Shown here piece by piece: positions 1-7,486 of a stretch of DNA of 64,000 nt. Under the pieces are notes generated by a model, which made no database searches, was not told the origin of the DNA, and saw only the letters and a list, made by a program, of their open reading frames with translations. The stretch spans positions 186,001 through 250,000 of the forward strand of contig NZ_JAJNDV010000001.1 of assembly GCF_021043375.1 (NCBI RefSeq). Reading direction: 5' to 3'. Position numbers and translations under genes: made by a program. Origin of the DNA: Sphingomonas sp. IC-56. Lineage in GTDB: Bacteria; Pseudomonadota; Alphaproteobacteria; Sphingomonadales; Sphingomonadaceae. The stretch's first letter is position 1. Each line of letters begins with the position of its first letter.

Positions 1-397
1 CGACTTCGGTGATGGGCGGAGACAGGATTAGCCCGTCGAGATGCGCCTCGTCGATCAGCGCCATGATCTCGGGCACCAGGTCCGGCGCCTGGCTGTCGAT
101 GGGCTGGAGCAGCAGGCGATAGCCGAGATCGGTGCAGCGCTGCTGTGCCCCGGTCTGGATATGATACACATAGTAAGGGCTGGGATTGTCGTAGAGCAGC
201 GCGACCTGGAAGGAGCGGCGCCCGGCGAGCATTCGAGCCGCCTGGCTGGGGCGGAAGTTGAGACGGGCGACAACCTCCTCCACCCTGCGGCGGGTTTCTT
301 CGCTGACATGCTTTTCGTTGTTGAGAACGCGCGACACGGTCTTGAACGAGACCCCCGCGATCTTCGACACTTCCTTGATGGTCGGCCGACCGGACAT
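1..397 (-). CDS. LacI-family transcriptional regulator, N-terminal part (cut by window edge)
   Basis: The minus-strand frame opens with an ATG at 395-397 and runs off the left edge, so about 132 codons are visible. The N-terminus MSGRPTIKEVSKIAGVSFKT followed by a VSRVLNNEKHVSEETRRRV helix is the classic LacI/GalR helix-turn-helix and hinge. It is followed by the start of a periplasmic-binding-protein-like effector domain (FQVALLYDNPSPYYVYHIQ). Such proteins are DNA-binding repressors or activators that respond to sugars or nucleosides. The effector-specific half lies outside the window, so ligand and targets cannot be stated. Nothing downstream in this window is an obvious target. Confidence 0.93.
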   Translation of the reverse strand, partial: MSGRPTIKEVSKIAGVSFKTVSRVLNNEKHVSEETRRRVEEVVARLNFRPSQAARMLAGRRSFQVALLYDNPSPYYVYHIQTGAQQRCTDLGYRLLLQPIDSQAPDLVPEIMALIDEAHLDGLILSPPITEV

Positions 398-542
398 CGC
401 TTTCCCCCTGTACGGAACGAACTGCCCGCTTGTGTCGCGGCATATTGGAGCGGCGGGGTATCACGCAAGCCCCTGAGGCCCCTCCCTGCACCCCTCTGGC
501 CTCACCGCGAGGTCCGGGAGCCATGCAGGGCCGATCGAGGCG

Positions 543-1346
543 CTACGCGCCCTGTGCGGGCTCCGGAGCGGGTACCGACTCGACGGTGACTGCCTGGGCG
601 ATCAGCCCGCCATGGCCGAAAATCGTCAGGAAGCTGACATCGGTGGCGTCGCGCCCGACGCCGATGCGGATAATGTGCTCGGGCCGGGCAAGCCCGCTGG
701 CATCGACGAGGTGCCAGGCCCCGTCGAGCCACACCTCGGCCACGGCATGGAAGTCCTGCGGCGTCACGCGCCAGCCATAGGCGCCAACCATTCTGGCGGG
801 TATGTCGGCGGCGCGCACCATGGCGATCAGCAGATGGGCGAAATCGCGGCACACGCCCTGACGCTGGAGATAGGTGTCGGAGGCGGAGGTGCGGGAGTCG
901 CTGACGCCGGGTAGATATTCGATATGGGTGGCTATCCAGGCGGCGATGGCGAGCACCTTGTCGCCGCCGGTCAGGTGGCCGAACGAGCGCGCGACAAAAT
1001 TTTCGAAGCGGTCGGAGTCGCAGTAGCGGCTGGGCCAGAGATAGCCGATGACTTCGGCGGGCAATCGGTGCTTCGGCGAAATGGGAAGCCCCGCCATGGC
1101 GATGACGGGGCGATCGATCTCCACCAGCGCAGTGTAGTGCGCGGTGATGCGGCCGGCGCCGCTCGCCCAGGTACGGCGGCCGACCCCCTCCTCCGCCGCA
1201 ACCGGAGTCAGCGGACCTGTGCCCCAGAGCGTCAGCTTGTCCGAAACCAGCCGCTGGTCGGCCAACTGGGCGACCTCTAGCGCCAGGAGGAGGTCGGCGG
1301 GGGCCGAGAGTTGATAATCCAGCGATGCGGTGATGGCGAAATACAC
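543..1346 (-). CDS. Transglutaminase-like (cysteine protease fold) family protein
   Basis: 267 residues from a GTG start. The core carries the papain/transglutaminase-like triad: Cys166 in QGVCRDFAHLL, His200 in DFHAVAEVWL and Asp215 in WHLVDAS. An N-terminal beta domain (SLDYQLSAPADLLLALE) is typical of the bacterial transglutaminase-like family that is often found beside circularly permuted ATP-grasp/alpha-E genes. Those partners are absent here. It is probably a cytoplasmic peptidase or amide-hydrolysing enzyme; the substrate is unknown. The 110-residue gene upstream on the same strand ends 45 bases before it, so the two may be cotranscribed. Confidence 0.88.
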   Translation of the reverse strand: MYFAITASLDYQLSAPADLLLALEVAQLADQRLVSDKLTLWGTGPLTPVAAEEGVGRRTWASGAGRITAHYTALVEIDRPVIAMAGLPISPKHRLPAEVIGYLWPSRYCDSDRFENFVARSFGHLTGGDKVLAIAAWIATHIEYLPGVSDSRTSASDTYLQRQGVCRDFAHLLIAMVRAADIPARMVGAYGWRVTPQDFHAVAEVWLDGAWHLVDASGLARPEHIIRIGVGRDATDVSFLTIFGHGGLIAQAVTVESVPAPEPAQGA

Positions 1347-1391
1347 CTGGTGGCGCCTAAGGCAGATGTGCCGAGCGATCCATATACCGTG

Positions 1392-1724
1392 TTACTTTGC
1401 GGGCGGGAGCGCGGCGTGCCAGTCGGCATAGGGCGTGTTGCGGGCAAGGCGACGATTGTAATCGGGCGCGCCGTCGTCCCACCAGGGCGGTCCACGTTCG
1501 CCCAGTGCGATCTTGGCCGCGTCCACCGCAGCGCGGGCCTGCGCCTCAGCGACGGGGTCGCTGGTCTTTCGCGCCGCACCGACTGCGCGGCGAGCCGTCA
1601 TCAGTTCGGCGACCAACTGCTCGCGCCGCTCCGCTGGAAGCGCCGGATCGGACATCCGCCACAGGCGACCGTTCACCACGAAATAGCGGCCGTCGGGCGT
1701 TACAGGATGAAGAGGTTTAGCCAC
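1392..1724 (-). CDS. Small conserved protein of unknown function
   Basis: 110 residues from a GTG start at 1724. The sequence opens MAKPLHPVTPDGRYFVVNGR. It contains a helical Arg/Ala/Glu-rich middle (REQLVAELMTARRAVGAA) and a tryptophan-containing C-terminal part (RGPPWWDDGAPDYNRRLARN). There is no signal peptide and no membrane segment. I recognise the general look of a short sphingomonad conserved protein (nucleic-acid- or protein-binding is possible) but no named domain. It lies between tRNA-Ala and the transglutaminase gene, all on the minus strand, and its codon use resembles its neighbours. Confidence 0.65.
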   Translation of the reverse strand: MAKPLHPVTPDGRYFVVNGRLWRMSDPALPAERREQLVAELMTARRAVGAARKTSDPVAEAQARAAVDAAKIALGERGPPWWDDGAPDYNRRLARNTPYADWHAALPPAK

Positions 1725-1786
1725 GCTCTAGTGGCGGGAACAGGCTGCTTTGGGCCTGCGCGCCTGATCCAACAGGCAAGGGGAAA

Positions 1787-1862
1787 TGGTGGAGCCGAGG
1801 GGGATCGAACCCCTGACCTCTGCAATGCCATTGCAGCGCTCTCCCAGCTGAGCTACGGCCCC
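1787..1862 (-). tRNA. tRNA-Ala (anticodon GGC)
   Basis: 76 nt with CCA encoded. The reverse complement starts GGGGCCGTAGCTCAGCTGGG and ends in the acceptor strand CGGCTCC-A-CCA. The anticodon stem CTGCA/TGCAG encloses the loop ATGGCAT, giving anticodon GGC. The TTCGATC T-loop and the G-rich acceptor stem with the G3:U70 alanine identity pair (GGGGCCG against CGGCTCC) are intact. Confidence 0.97.
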
Positions 1863-1948
1863 ACACCCCGGGAAGGCGGCCCCTCTAAAAGGGCTCCGCC
1901 GGGTTGGCAAGGGCAGTTTTCGCATTTTCTGCCCTTGCCGGAAAACTT

Positions 1949-2272
1949 TTACTGCTCGTCTTCGTCCTTGACGGTTTCGACGCCCAGATCGTCGTCGCCG
2001 CCCAGATCGACGTCGTCGTCGGCCGAGGGCTCCTCGTCATCGGCGCCGATGCCCAGATCCTCATCGCCCAGATCGGAATCCTCGCCCTTGTTCTTGGCGG
2101 CATCCGACTTCACCACCTCGAACGGCAGCGGCTGCTTGGACTTCAGGATCGGCTCGGGCTCCCAGGCGAAGGAGCAGTTGATGCAGGTGACGGGCTCGTC
2201 CTTCTGCAGATCGTAGAACCGCGTCCCGCACTTCGGGCACGCGCGCTTGGTGCCCCATTCCGGCTTCACCAT
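1949..2272 (-). CDS. TIGR02300-type FYDLN acid protein with zinc ribbon
   Basis: 107 residues when started at the ATG of MVKPEWGTKRACPKCGTRFYD (2272). An upstream in-frame start would add 24 non-conserved residues. Two CxxC pairs (CPKC near residue 12 and CINC near 31) frame the family motif FYDL (here FYDLQ rather than FYDLN). They are followed by a long Asp/Glu-rich tail (GDEDLGIGADDEEPSADDD). This matches the alphaproteobacterial TIGR02300 family, whose function is unknown. It is divergent from aroA, 101 bases away, an arrangement I have seen in other sphingomonads. Confidence 0.88.
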   Translation of the reverse strand: MVKPEWGTKRACPKCGTRFYDLQKDEPVTCINCSFAWEPEPILKSKQPLPFEVVKSDAAKNKGEDSDLGDEDLGIGADDEEPSADDDVDLGGDDDLGVETVKDEDEQ

Positions 2273-2373
2273 GTGTTGCCTCTTGCCTTTCAAGATATCA
2301 GGATTTTCGGGTGTGACCCGGAAAAGTGGGGGGCGCCTTGCCACGGCACAAGCCGGCTGTCAAAGCCGCCGCG

Positions 2374-3708
2374 ATGTCGCACCCTGCCCCCCGCCCCCTG
2401 TCCGTCTCCGCTCGCGGCCCGCTTCGGGGCACGCTTACCGTGCCTGGAGACAAGTCGATCAGCCACCGCGCGCTGATGTTCTCGGCGTTGGCGGTGGGCG
2501 AAAGCCGGATCCGCGGACTGCTGGAGGGTGAGGACGTGCTGGCGACGGCCGCGGCGATGCGCGCGATGGGCGCGACGATCGAGCGCGACGGCGATGGCAG
2601 CTGGCGGGTGCAGGGGGTGGGTGTCGGCGGGCTGCTCCAGCCGGCGCAGGCGCTGGACATGGGTAATTCGGGCACGTCGACGCGGCTGCTGATGGGGCTG
2701 GTGTCGAGCCATGCGATCACGGCGACCTTTACGGGCGACGCCTCGCTGTCGGGACGGCCGATGGGACGGGTGATCGAGCCCTTGTCGCAGATGGGCGCCA
2801 ATATTCAGGCGAGCCCGGGCGGGCGGCTGCCGCTGATGGTGCGCGGGCTCTGCCCGGCGGTGCCGATCACCTATAGGCTGCCCGTGGCCTCGGCGCAGGT
2901 GAAGTCGGCGGTCCTGCTGGCCGGGCTGAACACGCCCGGGATCACGCGGGTGATCGAACCGGTGCCTACGCGGGATCATAGTGAGCGGATGCTGCGGGGG
3001 TTTGGCGCCGAGGTCACCGTCGAGGATGGGCCAGAGGGCAAGATCATCTCCATCCGGGGGGAAGCCGAGCTCAGGCCGCAGGCGATCGAAGTGCCGGGGG
3101 ACCCGTCTTCTGCCGGGTTCTGGATGGTGGCGGCGTCGATCGTTCCGGGCTCCGACATCGTGATCCGCAATGTGTGCATGAACCCGACGCGGACCGGGTT
3201 GATCATTGCGCTCAAGCTGATGGGCGCGGACATCGTCGAACTAGAGGCGCGTGAGGTCGGCGGGGAGCCGGTGGCGGACCTGCAGGTGCGGCATGCGACC
3301 CTGAAGGCCATCGAGGTGCCCGCCGATCTGGCACCGAGCATGATCGACGAATATCCGATCCTGTTCGTGGCGGCGGCGATGGCCCAGGGGCGGACGGTGG
3401 CGCGGGGCGCGCATGAGCTGCGGGTCAAGGAGTCGGATCGGATCGCGGCGATGCGCGCGGCGCTGGAGGCTGCAGGCGTGCGGTGCCAGGAGTTCGAGGA
3501 CGGACTGGCGATCGAGGGATCGGGCGGTGCGCCGCTCCCCGGCGGCGGCGCGGTTGCTTCGCTGCTGGATCACCGTATCGCGATGAGCATGACGGTGGCG
3601 GGACTGGCCGCGGCCAAGCCCATCGCGATCGACGATGTGGGTCCGGTGGCGACGAGCTATCCCGATTTCTTCCAGACGCTCGACGCGCTGACCGGAGGTG
3701 CTGCGTGA
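2374..3708 (+). CDS. aroA: 5-enolpyruvylshikimate-3-phosphate synthase, class II-like
   Basis: 444 residues from the ATG at 2374 (MSHPAPRPLS); an earlier in-frame ATG is less likely because it lies upstream of the conserved N-terminus. It catalyses the penultimate chorismate-pathway step (shikimate 3-phosphate + PEP). Conserved blocks are GDKSISHRA (Lys27), GDASLSGRPMGRV, SAQVKSAVLLAGLNTPG, RDHSERML, VPGDPSSAGFW, MIDEYPIL and LRVKESDR. The overall spacing resembles the CP4/class II branch. The loop that reads GNAATGCR in CP4 is GNSGTSTR here, with Gly at position 100. It overlaps cmk by 4 bases. Confidence 0.96.
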   Translation: MSHPAPRPLSVSARGPLRGTLTVPGDKSISHRALMFSALAVGESRIRGLLEGEDVLATAAAMRAMGATIERDGDGSWRVQGVGVGGLLQPAQALDMGNSGTSTRLLMGLVSSHAITATFTGDASLSGRPMGRVIEPLSQMGANIQASPGGRLPLMVRGLCPAVPITYRLPVASAQVKSAVLLAGLNTPGITRVIEPVPTRDHSERMLRGFGAEVTVEDGPEGKIISIRGEAELRPQAIEVPGDPSSAGFWMVAASIVPGSDIVIRNVCMNPTRTGLIIALKLMGADIVELEAREVGGEPVADLQVRHATLKAIEVPADLAPSMIDEYPILFVAAAMAQGRTVARGAHELRVKESDRIAAMRAALEAAGVRCQEFEDGLAIEGSGGAPLPGGGAVASLLDHRIAMSMTVAGLAAAKPIAIDDVGPVATSYPDFFQTLDALTGGAA

Positions 3709-4331
3709 GCGCGCTGGTTATTGCCGTCGATGGTCCGGCGGCTTCGGGCAAGGGTACCATCGCGCGGGCACTGGCGCGGCATTATGGGTTGCCGCACCTC
3801 GATACCGGGCTGCTGTACCGCGCGGTGGCGGCGACAGTGCTGCGCGGTGGGCTCGATCCAACGCTAGAGGCGGATGCCGTGAGCGCATGCGGGTTCGAAG
3901 ACGAGCTGCTCGCCGATGCGTGGCTGCGCACGGACGATGTCGGCAAGATCGCCTCGGTCGTGTCGGCGCATCCACGGGTGCGCGCGGCGCTGCTCGCGCG
4001 CCAAAAGGCCTTTGCTACGCAGCCGGGCGGCGCGGTTCTCGACGGGCGTGACATCGGCACGGTGATCGCACCGGACGCCGACGCCAAGCTGTTCATCCAG
4101 GCGACGCCGGAAATCCGCGCGGAGCGCCGCCACCGGGAACTGCAAAAGGCCGGGCTCGCCCCCGACATGGACACGGTGCTGGCCGATATCCGCGCCCGCG
4201 ACGAGCGCGACTCCAGCCGCAGCGACGCACCGATGGTGGCCGCGCAGGACGCGGTTCTGCTCGACACCACCACCCTGTCGATCGAGGCCGCAGTGCAGCG
4301 GGCAGTCGAACTGGTCGAGACGCAGCGCTGA
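3705..4331 (+). CDS. cmk: Cytidylate (CMP) kinase
   Basis: 208 residues from a GTG at 3705 that overlaps the aroA stop (GTGA). A GGAGG at 3694-3698 supports this start. The P-loop is DGPAASGKGT near residues 9-18. The substrate-binding segments (LDTGLLYRAVA, DGRDIGTVIAPDA) and the LID arginines (RAERRHRELQ, RDERDSSRSDAP) are all in place. It phosphorylates CMP/dCMP in pyrimidine salvage. The aroA-cmk-rpsA-ihfB order is conserved in proteobacteria, and the aroA-cmk overlap implies translational coupling. Confidence 0.96.
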   Translation: MSALVIAVDGPAASGKGTIARALARHYGLPHLDTGLLYRAVAATVLRGGLDPTLEADAVSACGFEDELLADAWLRTDDVGKIASVVSAHPRVRAALLARQKAFATQPGGAVLDGRDIGTVIAPDADAKLFIQATPEIRAERRHRELQKAGLAPDMDTVLADIRARDERDSSRSDAPMVAAQDAVLLDTTTLSIEAAVQRAVELVETQR

Positions 4332-4341
4332 CTTGAGGAGG

Positions 4342-4368
4342 GCGGGCCTGGACTGCCCGCTTCTTCTT
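4342..4368 (+). terminator. Intrinsic terminator after cmk
   Basis: A GCGGGC/GCCCGC stem with a 7-base loop starts 10 bases after the cmk stop codon and is followed by TTCTTCTT. It probably separates aroA-cmk from the rpsA transcript. Confidence 0.65.
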
Positions 4369-4605
4369 GCGAAAATTATGCGTTTAGCTTAAAGCGCGCG
4401 CGTCCGGCGAGTGCAAGCTCGCGGAGGAAGGCGCGGAGAGGTGACTCTTACGCGCCCTTTTCGCATTAGAACCGCGTCTGTTCCTCCGCTTGCAAGCGCC
4501 CGATGGATGCCGCGACCGGCATGAGGCCGCCGCGGCAATTCTGGCCTCCAAGACCGCCGGATCCAACCGGTTGGCCGGAAAAACGTAAGACAGGAACTCT
4601 AATTC

Positions 4606-6318
4606 ATGGCCACTGCGGCAAACCCAACACGCGATGATTTCGCGGCAATGCTGGATGAGACCTTCGGTTCGGCGGACGGCTTCGAAGGCCGCGTCGTAAT
4701 CGGTACGGTCACCGGCATCGAAAATGATCTGGCCGTCATCGACGTCGGTCTGAAGTCCGAAGGCCGCGTGCCGCTGCGCGAATTCGCAGCGCCGGGTCAG
4801 AAGGCGGACCTCAAGGTTGGCGACGAAGTCGAAGTCTATGTCGACCGCGTCGAGAACGCGAATGGCGAAGCGATGCTCAGCCGCGACCGCGCCCGCCGCG
4901 AAGCCGCCTGGGACAAGCTGGAAACCGAATTCGCCAGCACCGCACGCGTCGAAGGCGTGATCTTCGGCCGCGTGAAGGGCGGCTTCACCGTCGATCTGTC
5001 GGGCGCCGTGGCGTTCCTGCCGGGCTCGCAGGTCGATATCCGTCCGGTGCGTGACGTCACCCCGCTGATGGACATCCCGCAGCCCTTCCAGATCCTGAAG
5101 ATGGACCGCAAGCGCGGCAACATCGTCGTGTCGCGTCGCGCGATCCTGGAAGAGACCCGCGCCGAGCAGCGTTCGGGCCTGATCCAGAGCCTGGCCGAGG
5201 GCCAGGTGATCGACGGCGTCGTCAAGAACATCACCGATTACGGTGCGTTCGTTGACCTGGGCGGCATCGACGGCCTGCTGCACGTCACCGATCTGAGCTA
5301 CAAGCGCGTCAACCATCCGAGCGAAGTGCTTGAGATCGGCCAGACGGTGAAGGTGCAGATCATCCGCATCAACCGCGACACGCAGCGCATCAGCCTGGGC
5401 ATGAAGCAGCTCGAGAGCGATCCGTGGGAAGGCGCCGGCGCCAAGTATCCGGTGGGCGCACGCGTCTCCGGCCGCGTCACCAACATCACCGAGTATGGTG
5501 CATTCGTCGAACTGGAAGCTGGCATCGAAGGCCTGGTCCACGTTTCGGAAATGTCCTGGACCAAGAAGAACGTCCATCCGGGCAAGATCGTGTCGACTTC
5601 GCAGGAAGTGGACGTGGTCATCCTCGAGGTCGATCAGGAAAAGCGCCGCATCTCGCTTGGCCTCAAGCAGGCCCAGTCGAACCCGTGGGATGCCTTCGCA
5701 GCAGCCCATCCGGTCGGCTCGACCGTGGAAGGCGAAGTCAAGAACGCCACCGAGTTCGGCCTGTTCATCGGCCTGGACAACGACGTCGACGGCATGGTCC
5801 ACATGTCCGACATCGCATGGGGCATCTCGGGCGAGGACGCGCTCAACCTGCACCGCAAGGGCGAGACCGTTCAGGCCGTTGTTCTGGCGATCGAGCCCGA
5901 CAAGGAGCGCATCAGCCTGGGCATGAAGCAGCTCGAGCGCGGCGGCCCGTCGGCAGCCACCTCGGCAGGTGCTGGTGACCGCCTGAACAAGAACCAGGTC
6001 GTCACCGTGACCGTTCTGGAAGTCCGCGACGCGGGCCTTGAGGTTCAGGTTGGCGACGATGGCGCCACCGGCTTCATCAAGCGCACCGATCTGGGCCGCG
6101 ACCGCGACGAGCAGCGTCCGGAGCGTTTCCAGGTCGGCCAGAAGTTCGACGCCATGGTCACCGGTTTCGACCGTTCGAAGAAGCCGACCTTCTCGGTCAA
6201 GGCGATGCAGATCGCCGAAGAGAAGCAGGCCGTTCAGCAGTACGGTTCGTCCGACTCGGGCGCATCGCTGGGCGACATTCTCGGCGAGGCCCTCAAGGCC
6301 CGCAACGAGAAGGCGTAA
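4606..6318 (+). CDS. rpsA: 30S ribosomal protein S1
   Basis: 570 residues with six S1 (OB-fold) repeats, beginning near residues 30, 110, 201, 286, 372 and 465. The third to fifth carry the clearest signatures (e.g. KNITDYGAFVDLGGIDGLLH). S1 binds mRNA leaders and recruits them to the 30S subunit. The length is typical for alphaproteobacteria. The start MATAANPTRDDFAAMLDET is preceded by AGGAACT. The 237-base leader after the cmk terminator probably holds its own promoter. The long open frame on the opposite strand is a codon-bias shadow. Confidence 0.98.
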   Translation: MATAANPTRDDFAAMLDETFGSADGFEGRVVIGTVTGIENDLAVIDVGLKSEGRVPLREFAAPGQKADLKVGDEVEVYVDRVENANGEAMLSRDRARREAAWDKLETEFASTARVEGVIFGRVKGGFTVDLSGAVAFLPGSQVDIRPVRDVTPLMDIPQPFQILKMDRKRGNIVVSRRAILEETRAEQRSGLIQSLAEGQVIDGVVKNITDYGAFVDLGGIDGLLHVTDLSYKRVNHPSEVLEIGQTVKVQIIRINRDTQRISLGMKQLESDPWEGAGAKYPVGARVSGRVTNITEYGAFVELEAGIEGLVHVSEMSWTKKNVHPGKIVSTSQEVDVVILEVDQEKRRISLGLKQAQSNPWDAFAAAHPVGSTVEGEVKNATEFGLFIGLDNDVDGMVHMSDIAWGISGEDALNLHRKGETVQAVVLAIEPDKERISLGMKQLERGGPSAATSAGAGDRLNKNQVVTVTVLEVRDAGLEVQVGDDGATGFIKRTDLGRDRDEQRPERFQVGQKFDAMVTGFDRSKKPTFSVKAMQIAEEKQAVQQYGSSDSGASLGDILGEALKARNEKA

Positions 6319-6323
6319 GCTGT

Positions 6324-6352
6324 TTGGGGGAGTGGCGATGCCGCTCCCCCCT
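6324..6352 (+). terminator. Hairpin after rpsA
   Basis: GGGGGAG (6326-6332) pairs with CTCCCCC (6344-6350) around an 11-base loop, 8 bases after the rpsA stop. Only a weak pyrimidine run follows, so it may attenuate rather than fully stop transcription into ihfB. Confidence 0.5.
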
Positions 6353-6478
6353 TCGCTTGAATATTCACGACTTCACACATGTTCCGGTTGCTGACCGAGC
6401 TTTGCTGGGTCTAGGATGCACGCCGGGGAATGTGTTGCGCGGGAAAGCTTTTTCCCGCGTTCCATTGGAGGAATGCGG

Positions 6479-6760
6479 ATGATCCGTTCGGAACTGGTCC
6501 GGATGCTTGTCGAGGAAAATCCGGGCCTTTCGGTCCGTGAAGTCGAGAAGGTCGTGACGGTGTTTTTCGACGAGATCGTTGGCCGCCTGAGCCAGGATGG
6601 TCGGGTCGAGCTTCGCGGCTTCGGCGCTTTCTCCACGCGTGCGCGCGATGCCCGCACCGGACGCAACCCGCGTACCGGCGAGTCGGTCGATGTGGACGCC
6701 AAGCGCGTCCCCTATTTCAAGCCCGGCAAGGAAATGCGCGTGCGGCTGAACGTGTCGTAA
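6479..6760 (+). CDS. ihfB: Integration host factor subunit beta
   Basis: 93 residues from the ATG at 6479 ([16 protein letters not shown]). GGAGG at 6467-6471 is 7 bases upstream, which favours this start over the ATG at 6473. The HU/IHF fold is complete: N-terminal helices, [28 protein letters not shown] and the DNA-arm region ending [18 protein letters not shown] is an alpha-beta heterodimer that bends DNA at specific sites. Its position directly after rpsA is the conserved one and distinguishes it from HU and IhfA. Confidence 0.95.
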   Translation: MIRSELVRMLVEENPGLSVREVEKVVTVFFDEIVGRLSQDGRVELRGFGAFSTRARDARTGRNPRTGESVDVDAKRVPYFKPGKEMRVRLNVS

Positions 6761-6788
6761 GACGACGTTCCTGCGTGAAACGAGATTG

Positions 6789-6819
6789 AGCCCGGTAGGA
6801 CATCCTGCCGGGCTTTTTC
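6789..6819 (+). terminator. Intrinsic terminator after ihfB
   Basis: AGCCCGG-TAGGA / TCCT-GCCGGGCT forms a strong stem with a 2-3 base loop, directly followed by TTTTTCG. It ends the cmk-rpsA-ihfB gene block. Confidence 0.85.
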
Positions 6820-6926
6820 GTGCCTGGTTGGGATGGCGTGGCGCTGGGTTTGGGGGACGCGCCTCTGGGCGGCTTTCGGGCCACGTGGCCGTGCTTTGCG
6901 CATGCTCCCCGCCGTTATTGTTCACG

Positions 6927-7290
6927 TTCCCCTCCCTGCCAGGGAGGGGTTAGGGGTGGGTAGGAAAAGGACGGGCTCGATGCCCGGCCTTTTCCCTTCC
7001 GAGCAGCGTGTCGGGCTCGCTGCGCTCGCACCAGCATCAGGTGAACAGCGCCCCGCGCTGTTCAGGTCATGCCGGGGGCATGGCCGACCTGTTGCTCCCA
7101 GCCCCTCCCTTACAGGGAGGGGAGCGTGGAATGCTGGCTGTCGACGGCCGGACGGGTGAACAGCGCGCCGGCCTTTCCGCTCTCGGGAAGCGATCGACAC
7201 CGGCGGACGCAGTCCCAGTTGCGGTGAGTCGCTAAGGTGAGATGCCATTTCAGAGTGCACCGTAGCTGGGCCCCGGCCTTCGCCGGGGAT
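6927..7290. repeat. Intergenic inverted-repeat element (family A pair plus one family C palindrome)
   Basis: The 725-base gap between ihfB and the TonB receptor gene holds no convincing gene. It carries a palindrome CCCCTCCCTG-CC-AGGGAGGGG at 6929-6949, followed by TAGGGGTGGGT. An inverted partner, CCCCTCCCTTACAGGGAGGGG, lies at 7102-7122. Between them are several small hairpins (for example GAACAGCGC/GCGCTGTTC). A separate palindrome (family C, CCCCGGCCTTCGCCGGGG) lies at 7271-7288. Family A recurs at 39120-39253 and in degenerate form near 47855; family C recurs at 59869-59970. Confidence 0.75.
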
Positions 7291-7431
7291 CCCGTTTGTG
7301 TCGAGATTGAGGTTTCTCCCCACCTTTAAGGCAGGAGCGTTTTAGGCGCTGGAGGTCGATACATTCTGACGGTGAGAGGCTCTTCCCCTCGCCCGCCGCC
7401 GCCGGGGTTTCGGCTCACAAGCAGCACACAC

Positions 7432-7463
7432 AAAAACGCCCCCGGATTTGCATCCGGGGGCGT
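7432..7463 (-). terminator. Intrinsic terminator of the TonB-dependent receptor gene
   Basis: On the minus strand, ACGCCCCCGGAT / ATCCGGGGGCGT is a 12-bp perfect stem followed by TTTTTG, 23 bases after the receptor stop codon. Confidence 0.88.
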
Positions 7464-7486
7464 CGAGTTTCGGCTAGGCGCCGGGA

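Noticed and set aside
4384..5853. 489-codon open frame antisense to rpsA
   Set aside because: It mirrors the codon bias of rpsA in a GC-rich genome, and its His/Asp/Leu-rich translation has no family features. rpsA is certain.
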